DNA of 64,000 nt from Acanthochromis polyacanthus (taxonomy: Eukaryota; Chordata; Actinopteri; Pomacentridae): positions 31,781,690 to 31,845,689 of the forward strand of contig NC_067129.1 in assembly GCF_021347895.1 (NCBI RefSeq), read 5' to 3'. Of this stretch, positions 35,738 through 46,835 are shown piece by piece; positions within the stretch are counted from its first letter, which is position 1, and every line of letters starts with the position of its first letter. Under the pieces are notes generated by a model that saw nothing but the letters and a program-made list of their open reading frames with translations, was not told the origin of the DNA and did not search any database. A program made the translations under genes and the position numbers.

Positions 35738-36172
35738 TTAACATAATTCACCTGTGACCATCACCACCTCTAACTTGTGCTCCAGTATTTCAATTTCCAG
35801 ATCTGCCCTCCTAATCTGTTTTTTGGATTTTTCTCAGCAAATGCAGTTTGTAAATCCGTTTTACTGATAACTGGGAATACATAGAGGACATTAAATTATA
35901 CAGTTGCACATGAATTCCACAGAATGAACCTCTGGTGTTTCCTGAACATCCATCTCACTGCAGTGGAAGCTGAGGAACCATCCTGCTGCTGTCCAGCCAT
36001 GCTCTGTTAAAAAGATGAGAATGTGCAATACTTCAGTGTAGGCTAAATGTTACACTCTATATTCCACCCAAAATGTGAATGAGAAGAGAACTATCAGTAA
36101 CATACCTCTGTATGCCTTTCTGGATCCCCCTCTGTAAAGGCAGCAGACACAGTTTCATCCTCTTCATCCTAG
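35738..36172 (-). pseudogene. Harbinger second ORF (Myb/SANT-like partner) remnants
   Basis: Minus-strand fragments DEEDETVSAAFTEGDPERHT (about 36170-36105), AMAGQQQDGSSASTAVRWMF (about 36000-35935) and KKQIRRADLEIEILEHKLEV ending in TAA at 35738. This acidic stretch followed by a C-terminal coiled coil is what I expect of the DNA-binding partner protein in fish Harbinger elements. It converges on the transposase relic, as in intact elements. Confidence 0.55.
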
Positions 36173-36340
36173 ATCAGTGACATGTTTCAGTAAACTTAAA
36201 CTACCATTTGGATAAATCTTTGGAGTGTTGCCTACTTACAGTTACAAAGTCTGTTGTGGTGTGAAGGGGCCAAAAGACAAGAAAAGACACAAAAGAGAAC
36301 TAAATAATCATGTGTATATATATATATATATATATACACA

Positions 36341-37970
36341 CAGTGCCTTGCGAAAGTATTCGGCCCCCTTGAACTTTTCAACCTTTCGCCACATTTCAGG
36401 CTTCAAACATAAAGATATAAAATTTTAATTTTTTGTCAAGAATCAACAACAATTGGGACACAATCGTGAAGTGGAACGAAATTTATTGGATATTTTAAAC
36501 TTTTTTAACAAATAAAAACCTGAAAAGTGGGGCGTGCAATATTATTCGGCCTCCTTGCATTAATACTTTGTAGCGCCACCTTTTGCTGCAATTACAGCTG
36601 CAAGTCGCTTGGGGTATGTCTCTATCAGTTTTGCACATCCAGAGACTGAAATTCTTGCCCATTCTTCCTTGCAAAACAGCTCGAGCTCAGTGAGGTTGGA
36701 TGGAGAGCGTTTGTGAACAGCAGTCTTCAGCTCTGCCCACAGATTCTCGATTGGATTCAGGTCTGGACTTTGACTTGGCCATTCTAACACCTGGATACGT
36801 TTATTTGTGAACCATTCCATTGTAGATTTGGCTTTATGTTTTGGATCATTGTCCTGTTGGAAGATAAATCTCCGTCCCAGTCTCAGGTCTTTTGCAGACT
36901 CCAACAGGTTTTCTTCCAGAATGCTCCTGTATTTGGCTCCATTCATCTTCCCATCAATTTTAACCATCTTCCCTGTCCCTGCTGAAGAAAAGCAGGCCCA
37001 AACCATGAGGCTGCCACCACCATGTTTGACAGTGGGGATGGTGTGTTCAGGGTGATGAGCTGTGTTGCTTTTACGCCAAACATATCGTTTTGCATTGTGG
37101 CCAAAAAGTTCGATTTTGGTTTAATCTGACCAGAGCACCTTCTTCCACATGTTTGGTGTGTCTCCCAGGTGGCTTGTGGCAAACTTCAAACCAGACTTTT
37201 TATGGATATCTTTGAGAAATGGCTTTCTTCTTGCCACTCTTCCATAAAGGCCAGATTTGTGCAGTGTACGACTGATTGTTGTCCTATGGACAGACTCTCC
37301 CACCTCAGCTGTAGATCTCTGCAGTTCATCCAGAGTGATCATGGGCCTCTTGGCTGCATCTCTGATCAGTCTTCTCCTTGTTCGAGGTGAAAGTTTAGAG
37401 GGACGGCCGGGTCTTGGTAGATTTGCAGTGGTCTGATACTCCTTCCATTTCAATATGATTGCTTGCACAGTGCTCCTTGAGATGTTTAAAGCTTGGGAAA
37501 TCTTTTTGTATCCAAATCCAGCTTTAAACTTCTCCACAACAGTATCTGGGACCTGCCTGGTGTGTTCCTTGGTCTTCATGATGCTCTCTGCACTTTAAAC
37601 AGAACCCTGAGACTATCACAGAGCAGGTGCATTTATACGGAGACTTGATTACACACAGGTGGATTCTATTTATCATCATCAGTCATTTAGGACAACATTG
37701 GATCATTCAGAGATCCTCACTGAACTTCTGGAGTGAGTTTGCTGCACTGAAAGTAAAGGGGCCCAATAATATTGCACGCCCCACTTTTCAGTTTTTTATT
37801 TGTTAAAAAAGTTTAAAATATCCAATAAATTTCGTTCCACTTCACGATTGTGTCCCAATTGTTGTTGATTCTTGACAAAAAATTAAAATTTTATAACTTT
37901 ATGTTTGAAGCCTGAAATGTGGCGAAAGGTTGAAAAGTTCTAGGGGGCCGAATACTTTCACAAGGCACTG
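36341..37970 (-). mobile_element. Second Tc1 element (CAGTGCCTTGCGAAAG ends)
   Basis: Inverted ends of about 215 bp (CAGTGCCTTGCGAAAGTATT at 36341 and its mirror at 37970) bracket one transposase gene. It sits in a (TA)n/(GATA)n microsatellite, so the TA duplication cannot be read cleanly on the left. Confidence 0.92.
36560..37579 (-). pseudogene. Tc1 transposase with a single premature stop
   Basis: One frame of 339 codons starts MKTKEHTRQVPDTVVEKF at 37579 and ends KGGATKY. Helix-turn-helix (GYKKISQALNISRSTVQAII), [13 protein letters not shown] and DLNPIENLW are present. The frame is uninterrupted except for TAA at 37121-37123, exactly one codon after the first catalytic D (WSD*TK). No frameshift separates the two halves. 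Confidence 0.9.
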
Positions 37971-38228
37971 TATATAGATAGATAGATAGATATAGATATA
38001 TATATATATGCATCCATGACCTTTTATACCACCGTTTTACAGGCATCTGCTTTCTTTCTGTTGGCTGAGCAGAAGTCTATGTTAGTTTAAATAGGCTTAA
38101 TTATTTAACAGGACATGATACGGATGCCGACATTTAGGCTATGTGGATAAAACAACTGCACAGTCAAACAGCCACTTAATATTTAGGCTACTTTACAATG
38201 TAAAACATGATCAACATGAAGTACCTCC

Positions 38229-39267
38229 TGTCACGAAACTGGTGTGTGAACCCAAGCAGCAGGCATACGCACACTGTTGCCAACTCCTCAGCAAGGAAAG
38301 TTGCTGTTGGCTGTCCTAAAAGTCGCTAGAAGTCGCTAAATGACGTCATCGCCTACTTTGCATATTTCCCAGTTTGCATGTAATTGTAATCAACGTTGTA
38401 GGAGAGAGGAATAACGTGGAAGAGACCAAAAAGTGAATATAAAACACCCAAAATATGTTTTTGTACTAGAGGCTAAATGCTGTGGTTTATTTTAGCATGA
38501 CAGTGAAGAAACATTTTTGTTTATATGGCTCCGTAAGTCTGGATGGGATCTGTATTGACTGCGCATGCGCGATTCATCTGCCGTCTGGCCGCGGAGTGAT
38601 GGAGAGATGTGGGTCTCCCCCTCCCCTCACTGGGACTGCTGCATGTTACTGGACTGACAGCCTGTGCTCTGGGAGGGGGAGAAGCTCACAGCAGCACCTG
38701 ACCTGCTGCTTGTTGTCGCTTTTGACCAAAAAAAGTCGCTAGGAGCTTTGCAAAGTCGCTAGATTTAGCGAGAAAGTCGCTAAGTTGGCAACACTGCATA
38801 CGCAGGAAGGTAAGATTAATAAGGATTTAATAGGGAAAACAAAACAAATTCTTAAATAAGGAAGCAGGTGGGAAACAACAGAGAAAGAAATTAAACTAAA
38901 CTAAACTGACTAATCTAAACAGAAAGCGGACCCGAAGGCCGAGGTTGAATACAACATAAAACTAAGTTAAATCAAAAGGGGAAGGAGGCTTACTGAGTCC
39001 AGTCCAGTGTCTAGCGGCGAGACAGAGTCCAAGGGGGGAAAACAGAGTCCGGGGAGTGACGTGCAGAAATGGAGAACGGAGTGAAGCGGTTGGTAGGACG
39101 CGAGTGTAGCAGGGAGGGTGAGTCAATGAACCGGCAATCAGCTGTGAGTGGAGCCGGGCTTTATCTGACGCTGATCAGTCATTTGCGCCAGCTGTGTAGA
39201 AACGCACAGCTGCTCACCATTTGGCAGATGAGTCGGCTCTGAGGACTGGCACAGGAGGACTGTGACA
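38229..39267 (-). mobile_element. 3' LTR of a retroelement, carrying a nested hAT MITE
   Basis: It begins TGTCACGAAACTGG and ends GGACTGTGACA, and shares blocks with the solo LTR at 11264. A G-rich tract (read on the minus strand) and TAC directly abut its inner edge at 39268-39287, as a polypurine tract abuts a 3' LTR. The element therefore reads on the minus strand with its interior at higher coordinates. Without the nested insertion the LTR is about 506 bp. Confidence 0.72.
38272..38796. mobile_element. hAT-type MITE nested in the LTR, 8-bp target duplication
   Basis: The ends CACTGTTGCCAACT and AGTTGGCAACACTG are inverted. CATACGCA is duplicated at 38264-38271 and 38797-38804, the 8 bp expected for hAT. 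The interior repeats GTCGCTA motifs. No transposase; non-autonomous. Confidence 0.85.
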
Positions 39268-39286
39268 GTACCCCCCCCCCCCCCCC

Positions 39287-40534
39287 TCAAGGTGCGCCTC
39301 CTGGCGCACACAGGACCGGAAGGGGTGCCGGCGGTCGATTGTGGAACTGGCAGGAGGGACCGCTCTGGGGGCGGCCCGAGGGACGGGTGGGCTGGGACTG
39401 GGTGGGTGGGAGGGACAACGTCAGAGGGAGGTTCAGGGCTGGATAGGCTGGGGCTGGACAGGGAACTGTTAGCCAGGACTGAGAACCGGTAGATGGCATA
39501 GGTGGAGGCTTTCTGGGGGCCGGGCTGGGAACCGGCAACGGGCCCGGCGGGACCCTTCTGGAGGCCGGGCTGGGAACCGGCAGCGGGCCCGGCGGGGCCC
39601 TTCCGGGGGCCGGGCTGGGAACCGGCAGCGGAATCGGTGGGACCCTTCTGGAGGCCGGGCTGGGAACCGGCAGCGGGCCCGGCGGGGCCCTTCTGGAGGC
39701 CGGGCTGGGAACCGGCAGCGGGCCCGGCGGGGCCCCTCCGGGGGCCGGGCTGGGAACCGGTGACGGCGGGACCCCTTCGGAGGTCGGACCGGTGGCTGGA
39801 CCGGGAATCGGCGAAAGTAGGACCCTTCCAAGGGCTGAACTGGAACTAGAGCCAGGGACCCCTCCCGGGGCGACGAGACTGGAACCGGAGACCCCTCCGG
39901 GGGCGGAGCTGGAACTCGAACCGGAGACCGCTCCGGGGGCGGAGCTGGAACTCGAACCGGACACCGCTCCGGGGGCGGAGCTGGAACTGGAACCGGCGGC
40001 CCCTCCGGAGCTGGACTGGAACGGAACTGGGTTAAGACTGGACGTAACTGGACTAGACCAGAACTGGACTGGACTAGAACTGGATGGGACTAAAGGGACC
40101 GGAGGAACTGAAAGGACTGGAGGGACAGAAGGGACTAAAAGCACTGGAAGGACAGGAGGGACTGAAAGAACCGGAGGGACAGGAGGGACTGAAAGGACTG
40201 GAGGGACTGAAAGAACCGGAGGGACAGGAGGGACTGGGGGGACAAAAAGGACTGTAAAGGTTGGAGGGAAGGCAGTAAGGTTCTTCTGGGTTAGGTGGGA
40301 GGTGCTACACCTCCTCAAGGCTGCCGAGAAGGAGCTATACTCCCATACGGCTGCCGAGGAGGGGCTACGCTCCTTCAAGGATTCGGGGGAGGCTGTATGC
40401 CTCTTCAGTGCTAGAGGGGAGGCGCTACGCCTCCTCAAGGCGGCCGGGGAGGGGCTATGCCACCTCAGGGCTACCGAGGAGATGCTACGCCTCCTTAAGG
40501 GCTCAAGGGAGGCGGAACGCCTCACCAAGGCCAC
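39287..40534 (-). other. Repetitive Pro/Ser-rich open frame at the 3' end of the retroelement
   Basis: 415 codons open on the minus strand just upstream of the polypurine-like tract. It is built from tandem repeats whose lengths are multiples of 3: 45 bp (15 residues, PARPPEGPRRARCRF in an overlapping frame) at 39500-39780, 36 bp at 39895-40005, and about 15 bp (VPPVL units) at 40080-40260. The opposite strand is open too (39792-40757), so an open frame is not evidence of a protein. No gag, protease or pol motif is found. Confidence 0.5.
39500..39780. repeat. 45-bp GC-rich minisatellite
   Basis: About six units, each containing CCGGGCTGGGAACCGGCAGC and GGGCCCGGCGGG, with few differences. Confidence 0.9.
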
Positions 40535-40975
40535 AGGGAAGGTGGAACATCTCGACGAGGATACGGAGGAAGGGGGACGCCCCCTTAAGGCTGCCAGGAA
40601 GGCAGGTCACCTCCCGAGAGAAGCAGAGGGGGTGGAACGCCTCCTTACGACTGCAGAGGAGGCGGAACGTCTCCTAAAGGCTGCAGACGGAGCTTTTGGC
40701 TCCAGAGGCGTTGTGGAGGAAGCTTGTGGCTTCTCAAAGGCCGCGGGGGGAGCGTGAAGCTCCTCTAGGGGCGCCGGGGAGGCTTTACACCTCTCAGAGG
40801 ACACCGGGGAGGCAGGATACCTCAATAAGGACACGAAGGAGGTGGAGCACCTCTGCAAGGACACGGAGGAGGCGGAGTGCCTCTGCAAGGACACGGAGGA
40901 GGCAGGGAACCCCGCAAAGGCTGCGGGAGAGGCGGAAAGCCTCACCAAGGCCTCCTGAAGGCTGCAGAGGAGACG
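40290..40975. repeat. 30-bp tandem array of hairpin units
   Basis: About 22 units of 30 bp. Most contain a self-complementary core such as GGAGGCGCTACGCCTCC, while the spacer (CTCAAGGCTGCCGG type) varies. In many units both arms have changed together, for example GGAGCTTTTGGCTCC near 40690. The period being a multiple of 3 keeps several frames open. Confidence 0.88.
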
Positions 40976-41109
40976 AGAAGCCGTCTTGAAACTGCAGCTG
41001 GAGCCTTTAGCCTAAGTGGCCGGAGACGGGGCGATGGCCCCCTCAAGGACAGAAGATGAGGCAATGGGCCTCACAGGAACCGAAGACGGGGCAATGGGCC
41101 CCACAGGAA

Positions 41110-41270
41110 CCAAAGACGGGAGTGAGGCGGCACGGGGCCTCTCCTCAGCCGGAGGGAGTGAGGCAGCAAGGGGCCTCTCCTCAGCCGGAGGGAGTGAGGC
41201 GGCATGGGGCCTCTCCTCAGCTGGAGGGAGTGAGGTGGCACGGGGCCTCTCCTCAGCCGGAGGGACGACG
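41110..41270. repeat. 36-bp minisatellite
   Basis: About four units of GGAGGGAGTGAGGCAGCAAG + GGGCCTCTCCTCAGCC. It is part of the same retroelement interior. Confidence 0.88.
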
Positions 41271-41279
41271 ACCTGCTCA

Positions 41280-42140
41280 GGAGTTGCGGAGGTGCAAAAC
41301 TCTTCTCGAGCATGACTCGGGGAGTGCTTCCTGACGCCGTGCCTATGGCGACCAGGCTTCTGCGCTGAGGGTGCTGCGGGAGGTGCTCACGGCGATCCGC
41401 GGAGCGCGGTCACGTCCTGCAACTCATCTCATTCATTCGGATTACCTGCAGCGGCCGTGATGGATCAGACTGCAGGCAGGAAGATATTGAACCAGAGACA
41501 ATTACAACGACCAATGCTGTAAAAAAATAAATAATCATTCATCACAATCATGATTTTTAGCTTCTACCACTATAAGAGAACAACTGACCGCGGCCTTTAA
41601 AATGTAAAAATGCGCTCCCCTTTTAAAAGACGTAGCGCACTTACGTGTGCTGTTTTCTCCGCTCACAGAAAACAACATATGGACAAAATCAATCGCTTTC
41701 ATATTGGACTAATCTGAAATGAGGACACTTTATCTGACTCTTTTAAATAGCTTAAGTAAATTTTGCTCTCACAGTGGTCTGATCACTCGGCCACTGAGCA
41801 GCATGTACCGTGGTCTGCGCTGTGAGGCGTTCAGGGAACATCGGTAAATATCTCTCGTTAAGCAACCAGGTGGGACCAGATGGGTGCCATGAACTTACAA
41901 TGCGCAGGGCCCTGTATTTACTTGGTATTGGATCGATACCAAATCTTGCAGTATCTCACACCACTAGTTTTTAGTGTTATTAGGCAACGGTCCCATTTTC
42001 TGTTTACATTTTTCTGGCATTTTATGCACTTTGGTGAAATTATCATAATTTATTTACTTTGGTTGCACTTTTTGTTATGTATTACACTTGAACACAAAAT
42101 CTGTTCAGTTGTGACATGTACAAATGCAAAATTTATTTGA
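41280..42140. other. Retroelement edge and unassigned sequence
   Basis: GC-rich to about 41460, likely the upstream edge of what survives of the retroelement. No second LTR and no pol were found. From 41500 on it is AT-rich with nothing recognised. Confidence 0.45.
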
Positions 42141-42145
42141 AAGCA

Positions 42146-43247
42146 GTGCGTTGTTGGAATAACAACCGATGGAGCCCCATCAATGACAGGGAGGAAAAAT
42201 GGACTGGTGGCACTTGTTCAAAAAAAACAATGGAAGAGGAGGGTGTGGAGGAGGCCATAGCTCTGCACTGCATTATCCATCAGTAGGCCCTTTGCAGCAG
42301 ATGCCTGAAGTTTGACAATGTGATGTCTGTCGTTGTGAAATGCATCAACCAAATCAGATCCAGGGGCTTAAAGCACAGACGGTTTTTTAGAGGAAATGGA
42401 GTCAGAATATGGGGATGTGCTCTACTTCACCGATGTACGTTGGCTCAGCAGGGGAAATGCATTGAAGAGATTTTTTGAGTTGAGAGCAGAAGTTAAAGCC
42501 TTCATGAAGAAGGATGGGGTGGCTGTTCCTGTGCTAAGTGATCCCAAATGGCTTATGGACTTAGCTTTTCTTGTTGATATCACACATGAGCTTAATGTAC
42601 TGAACAAGAAGTTACAAGGCCAGGGACAACTTGTCAGTGCTGCCTATGACAACGTGAGAGTATTCTCCACAAAACTTGTGTTATGGAAAGCCCAGCTCTC
42701 GCAGACAAACCTTTGGCATTTCCCAGCATGCAAGGCACTCGTGGATGCAGCCACACCATTCAGTGGTGAGAAGTATGTTGAGGTCATTTTGAAGCTACAG
42801 GAGGAATTTGATCACAGATTTGCAGGCTTCAAGACGCACAGAGCCACATTTCTAATTTTTGCTGACCCATTCTCCTTTGATGTGCTAGATGCCCCTCCTG
42901 TGCTTCAGATGGAGCTCATTGACCTGCAGTGCAATTCTGAACTCAAAGCCAAGTTCAGGGAGGTGAATGGAAAAGTGGACAAGCTTGGACAGTTTTTGAG
43001 AGAACTGACCCCCAGCTTCCCTGAGCTTTCCTGAATGTTCAAGCGGACCATGTGCCTTTTTGGGAGCACATACTTGTGCAAAAAGCTCTTCTCCACCTTG
43101 AACTTCAATAAGTCCAAGTACAGGTCCAGACTTACTGATGAGCATCTTCAAGCCCTACTGAGGGTCTCAACTGCTTCCTCCCTCAAGCCAAATGTGGCTC
43201 AGCTATGCGAGAAGAAGCGCTGCCAGGTCTCTAGCAGCAAGAAGTAG
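42146..43247 (+). pseudogene. hAT transposase-derived relic, GTF2IRD2/ZBED-like
   Basis: Upstream pieces VVGITTDGAPSMTGRKNGLV and FDNVMSVVVKCINQIRSRGL lie in broken frames. From 42396 the frame EYGDVLYFTDVRWLSRGNAL continues 212 codons to FPELS. A TGA at 43032-43034 is then followed in the same frame by MFKRTMCLFGSTYLCKKLFS and the C-terminal dimerisation motif KSKYRSRLTDEHLQALLRVS. The TGA may be a decayed CGA. This matches the hAT-derived family often annotated in fish as GTF2I-repeat protein 2-like. It is a copy, not an intact gene. Confidence 0.8.
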
Positions 43248-43559
43248 GCAAGAGAAGCCACGTTCAGAACAGTTCATGGTCAATGTTCCATTCATGTTCA
43301 GAAAGTTAAAGGTTAAAGAACTGTTAATACAGACATTTGAATCTGAATAAAAATAATTAGATTTCTCTAGTCAGCAACTATACGTGGTTTCTTCAGTCGT
43401 CTATATCTGCTGTATTATTATTATTATTATTACTGATTGATTTATTTTCTTATTAATTCTTAATTCGTTTATTTTTTCATCTTATTTTGTGTTACAAATA
43501 AAGATATTTGAGAACATTGGAATGTTTTTATCAGAGTTTTTCTTGTGGAAAACTTGATG

Positions 43560-43623
43560 CGGCCCAGCCTCACCCAGCCTCTGTCTCCAGCGGCCCCCAG
43601 GTAAAATGAGTTTGAGACCCCTG
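43560..43623 (+). mobile_element. Right terminus of the hAT element
   Basis: GCGGCCCAGCCTCACCCAGC .. ATGAGTTTGAGACCCCTG mirrors the CAGGGGTCTCAAACTCAT start familiar from vertebrate hAT elements. The left terminus was not found, so the copy is 5' truncated. Confidence 0.6.
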
Positions 43624-43899
43624 TGTTAAAGACATTAATGAAAGTCCAGCAGAAATGTCCGGAGACATTTAGTTTAGTGGGGGAGAGTGTGGCACAGTGT
43701 GTTTAATGAGACATTGAAATAGTAACGCCGGCCCCTTTTTTTATTTTATTTTTTAACTGAGTGAAAATGAAAGACTCAAAACATAAGAACACTACTTTGT
43801 CGCTTACCTGCACTGTTTGTGATTTTGAGTGAATTCTCATGCTAATCTCAGCTTTGTCAGCAGAGGGTGCTCTAAGCCCTGTACTACACTGATTATTAG

Positions 43900-43996
43900 T
43901 AGCTGAAGTAGAATAATTGTCATCAGTATGTGATGAGTTCAAGTGCTCAAGCCAAAGAGAGCTCTCCTAATCTGAACTGTATATCTCTGTTTCTAA
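43900..43996. repeat. Direct repeat, left copy (about 95 bp)
   Basis: AGCTGAAGTAGAATAATTGT .. GATGAGTTCAAGTG .. CTCCTAATCTGAACTGTA recurs with about 15% change at 45725-45825. The two copies lie about 1.8 kb apart. Confidence 0.75.
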
Positions 43997-44796
43997 GAGG
44001 CAAGCTGACCATATAGAATGCTTTGATTATAGACAACAGTAGTGTGTTTTAATATAGCTTTAGTGTGTAACTGTGACAGGCAGAGACTGTGAATTTGACC
44101 TTGGCCATAAATGTGTGTCTCTCTCAGTAACAAAATGGCGGGTTTAAGGTTCAGCAGCCCGTATTTGGGCCGTTTTGAGATCTGCATAAGCATTTTTCAA
44201 AATTCACCAAAGCTGCAAACTCGATGATAGAAACATTATACACCCATGGAAAGCTTAGATTCTCATGAATCTGCCGGTATAAACCACTTTCAGATGTGAT
44301 TACCACAGCAGGTAATATAAACACATTTGTCCAACAAACAACAAATCACGTAAACAGCAGAACTCATCTTTGAAGGCTCATAACTGGTCACAGATGAAAA
44401 TAATCCACAAGAAACGGCTATAATCCAAGTTTAGGCATCCAGACAAAAAAAGCCAGTATAATATTTTGTCCAAAACATGTCTTGAAATAAGTAAATAATC
44501 CACAAATAGCTGGTCTTCGTGCGCGCGCACGTGACACTGCGTGTTCCATACTCCCTGTTATTCTCTTCATACTTTTATGTCGAAACATTTTTTTCACGAA
44601 CTATCTCTCAAAATGGCTGCTGAAGTCTAACCTTTTGATTGACACCTCATTTCAACCAATCAAGTAACTTTGGTCTGCCTTCCAAGGCTAAACAGCCAAC
44701 CGTTGTCAAGTGACAAAAATGGAGCGACCCTATTTCCTTGCTTCGGCGGCTCAGCAAATCACGTTTGAGGAAACTTTTGACTGACAGGTCTTGTAG

Positions 44797-44826
44797 CCAA
44801 TGGCTGCTGAATGGAAGGCTATAAAA
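44797..44826 (+). promoter_or_regulatory. CCAAT and TATA boxes
   Basis: CCAAT at 44797-44801 and TATAAAA at 44820-44826 with normal spacing, predicting a start near 44850. They lie between the two direct repeats, on the opposite strand to the hexokinases. Confidence 0.45.
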
Positions 44827-45003
44827 GAAGACAAAGCAGCTCCCAGCACGGTAGTGTGAAGTGAACACCTCTGCTCCAGCAGCATCTGTGTGTGTGCTTC
44901 TCTCCCTTTGGCTCCAGCTGCCTGTCTGTCTCTGTGACTGGTCCACACTTTAGCTGTTCTGGAGTGTTTTTGGAGTTGTTTATGAGTTTTTGGAGTGAAA
45001 ATA

Positions 45004-45132
45004 ATGTCCAAACGGACTGAAAAACACAAATATGTGCAGAGGGTGTGCAGAGGGTGTACAGAATGTACAACACCTGGGCATAGTCCTACAAATACATGTG
45101 TGAAACACTCATTTCTTGTATTATTGCTATGA
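45004..45132 (+). CDS. Possible 42-residue cysteine-containing small ORF
   Basis: First ATG about 155 nt downstream of the predicted start. It reads MSKRTEKHKYVQRVCRGCTE and then CTTPGH..TCVKHSFLVLLL. Five cysteines, including CxxCxxC. I do not recognise it. It may be the first exon of a dispersed-element gene or may be non-coding. Confidence 0.2.
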   Translation: MSKRTEKHKYVQRVCRGCTECTTPGHSPTNTCVKHSFLVLLL

Positions 45133-45724
45133 AATTTTGACCTGAACTATGTAAGACCCCAGGGTGTTGCCCTATTGTGTTTTCAAGCACTCACAGTGCT
45201 GCCACACTTATTTTCAGGTGTTTTATTAGGGAAATAATTTAGGGGAAAAAAATTCATCCTAATTCAGTGTGTTCCAACATAAAATACTCTGTGCCAGTAG
45301 CACCTAGAGTAATTCTGACTGCACTGGGTGAAAATTCAGCTTGTCAGCTTTCAAATGAGACCAGAATCATGCATGTACTCCAAACAGTTCAAGAACATCA
45401 TTTAATTTACTTTGGGTACATCTTCAGTAGAAATTTCAGGCGAAAATTGACTGAACCTTACATTTCTGTGTTCAGAGTGAAAGACAATTACAGTGACTGA
45501 TTTTGAGAATTAAAACACTGCAATAAGAGAGTTGTTTGATGATTGTCATTCAGAAAGAATCAAAACAGTGTTACAGTGTTAGATAACGTCATATAGTTGT
45601 AAAGATGCTGGAGTAATGTTAAAATACTCATCTGTTATTTTTGAGGGCATTTTCATGTTCTTGAAGTTTATGTGTTTCATTGGTTTAATGCATAAGAACA
45701 CAGAGAAACAGTCATGAGTTTCAG

Positions 45725-45825
45725 TAGCTGAAGTAGAGTAATCATTGTTGTCAAAACATGATGAGTTCAAGTGTACAAGCTAAAGAGAGCGCTCCTAATC
45801 TGAACTGTAGATCTCTGTTTCTAAC
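45725..45825. repeat. Direct repeat, right copy
   Basis: Partner of 43900-43996. Nothing is recognised from here to 46550 beyond ordinary AT-rich flank of copy B. Confidence 0.75.
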
Positions 45826-46633
45826 AGAAAATAAATGTGTCACACTAGAATGATCGGCCCATCATTCCAGTAAGTGTAACATTTTGTTGAATCCTCAGGC
45901 CAGTAATCTCCTAAATTAACTAGAATTAATCGTCAGAGAATCACTGGACCAGCTCTCTATCTCACAGGTCAGGTTCCTGCAGCCCTGAGGGATTTCACCC
46001 AGATGGGATTCTGAGGAACGATTAAGCTGATCAGCGAGGATTCACCTAGCTGCTGCTCAGTGCCTTCATCCAGACGCCTGTTCCGCTTCCTCTGATAATT
46101 AACTTAACTGAGTAGCCACTTTTGAGTGGTTAAATTAATTTACCAGTCTCGTCTGTTATCGGCAGCTTTACTCTAAACGGATTTTGCACTTGGTAATTTA
46201 CTAGGTTCAAAATTTAGAGTTTAGGACAACAGAAAACCCCTGGGATAAGTTTAAATAAGGCTACCCACGGCCTCAAATGACTTAGATAACCTTTTAGAAC
46301 CTTTTTAGTTGTAATGCACACACTGACAGGACCTTTTACAACCAGAGGAAATATATATGGGATTAATCATTGTGATAGGGATAAAATGAATTTCCAATCT
46401 GTCAACTTTAAATGCAGGATGTTTATTATTATGTATTTCATCAGAAAATCAATCAAACATTAATATTATTTCAATTGCTTAATACGACTCATAAATGTAA
46501 CTATGCTGTCATATAGGAAAAGTAATAATCACCCAGATTATGTAATTAGTCATACATAATATTAAAGATGCAGCTTGATAAAAGATTCATATTTTTGTGT
46601 TTGATGGTAAAAAAAATTTATTTCTTCTGCCTC

Positions 46634-46835
46634 TTATTTATCCTCCTCATCCTCATCCTCCTCCTCCTCATCCTCGCCGTCGCTGTCCTCCAACAGTCAG
46701 GACTGGAGAGCTATCCGCTGCGCCACCGCCGTTACCATGGCAGCGCCCTTCCCACTGCCGTCCTCAGAGACGAGGAAGGTGATGTCACACTCGGGGGCGA
46801 GGAGGCGCACCGCCACCTGGAGCTTCTCGCTGAAA
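46634..46835 (-). CDS. Copy B coding exon 10
   Basis: Same structure as copy A exon 10 (202 nt, acceptor CCCTCCAG). The acidic tail is kept and reads [15 protein letters not shown]. Confidence 0.93.

Noticed and set aside
39792..40757. 321-codon plus frame with E/L/G repeats as a host gene
   Set aside because: Both strands stay open because the repeats are multiples of 3 and stop-poor. The retroelement reads on the minus strand.
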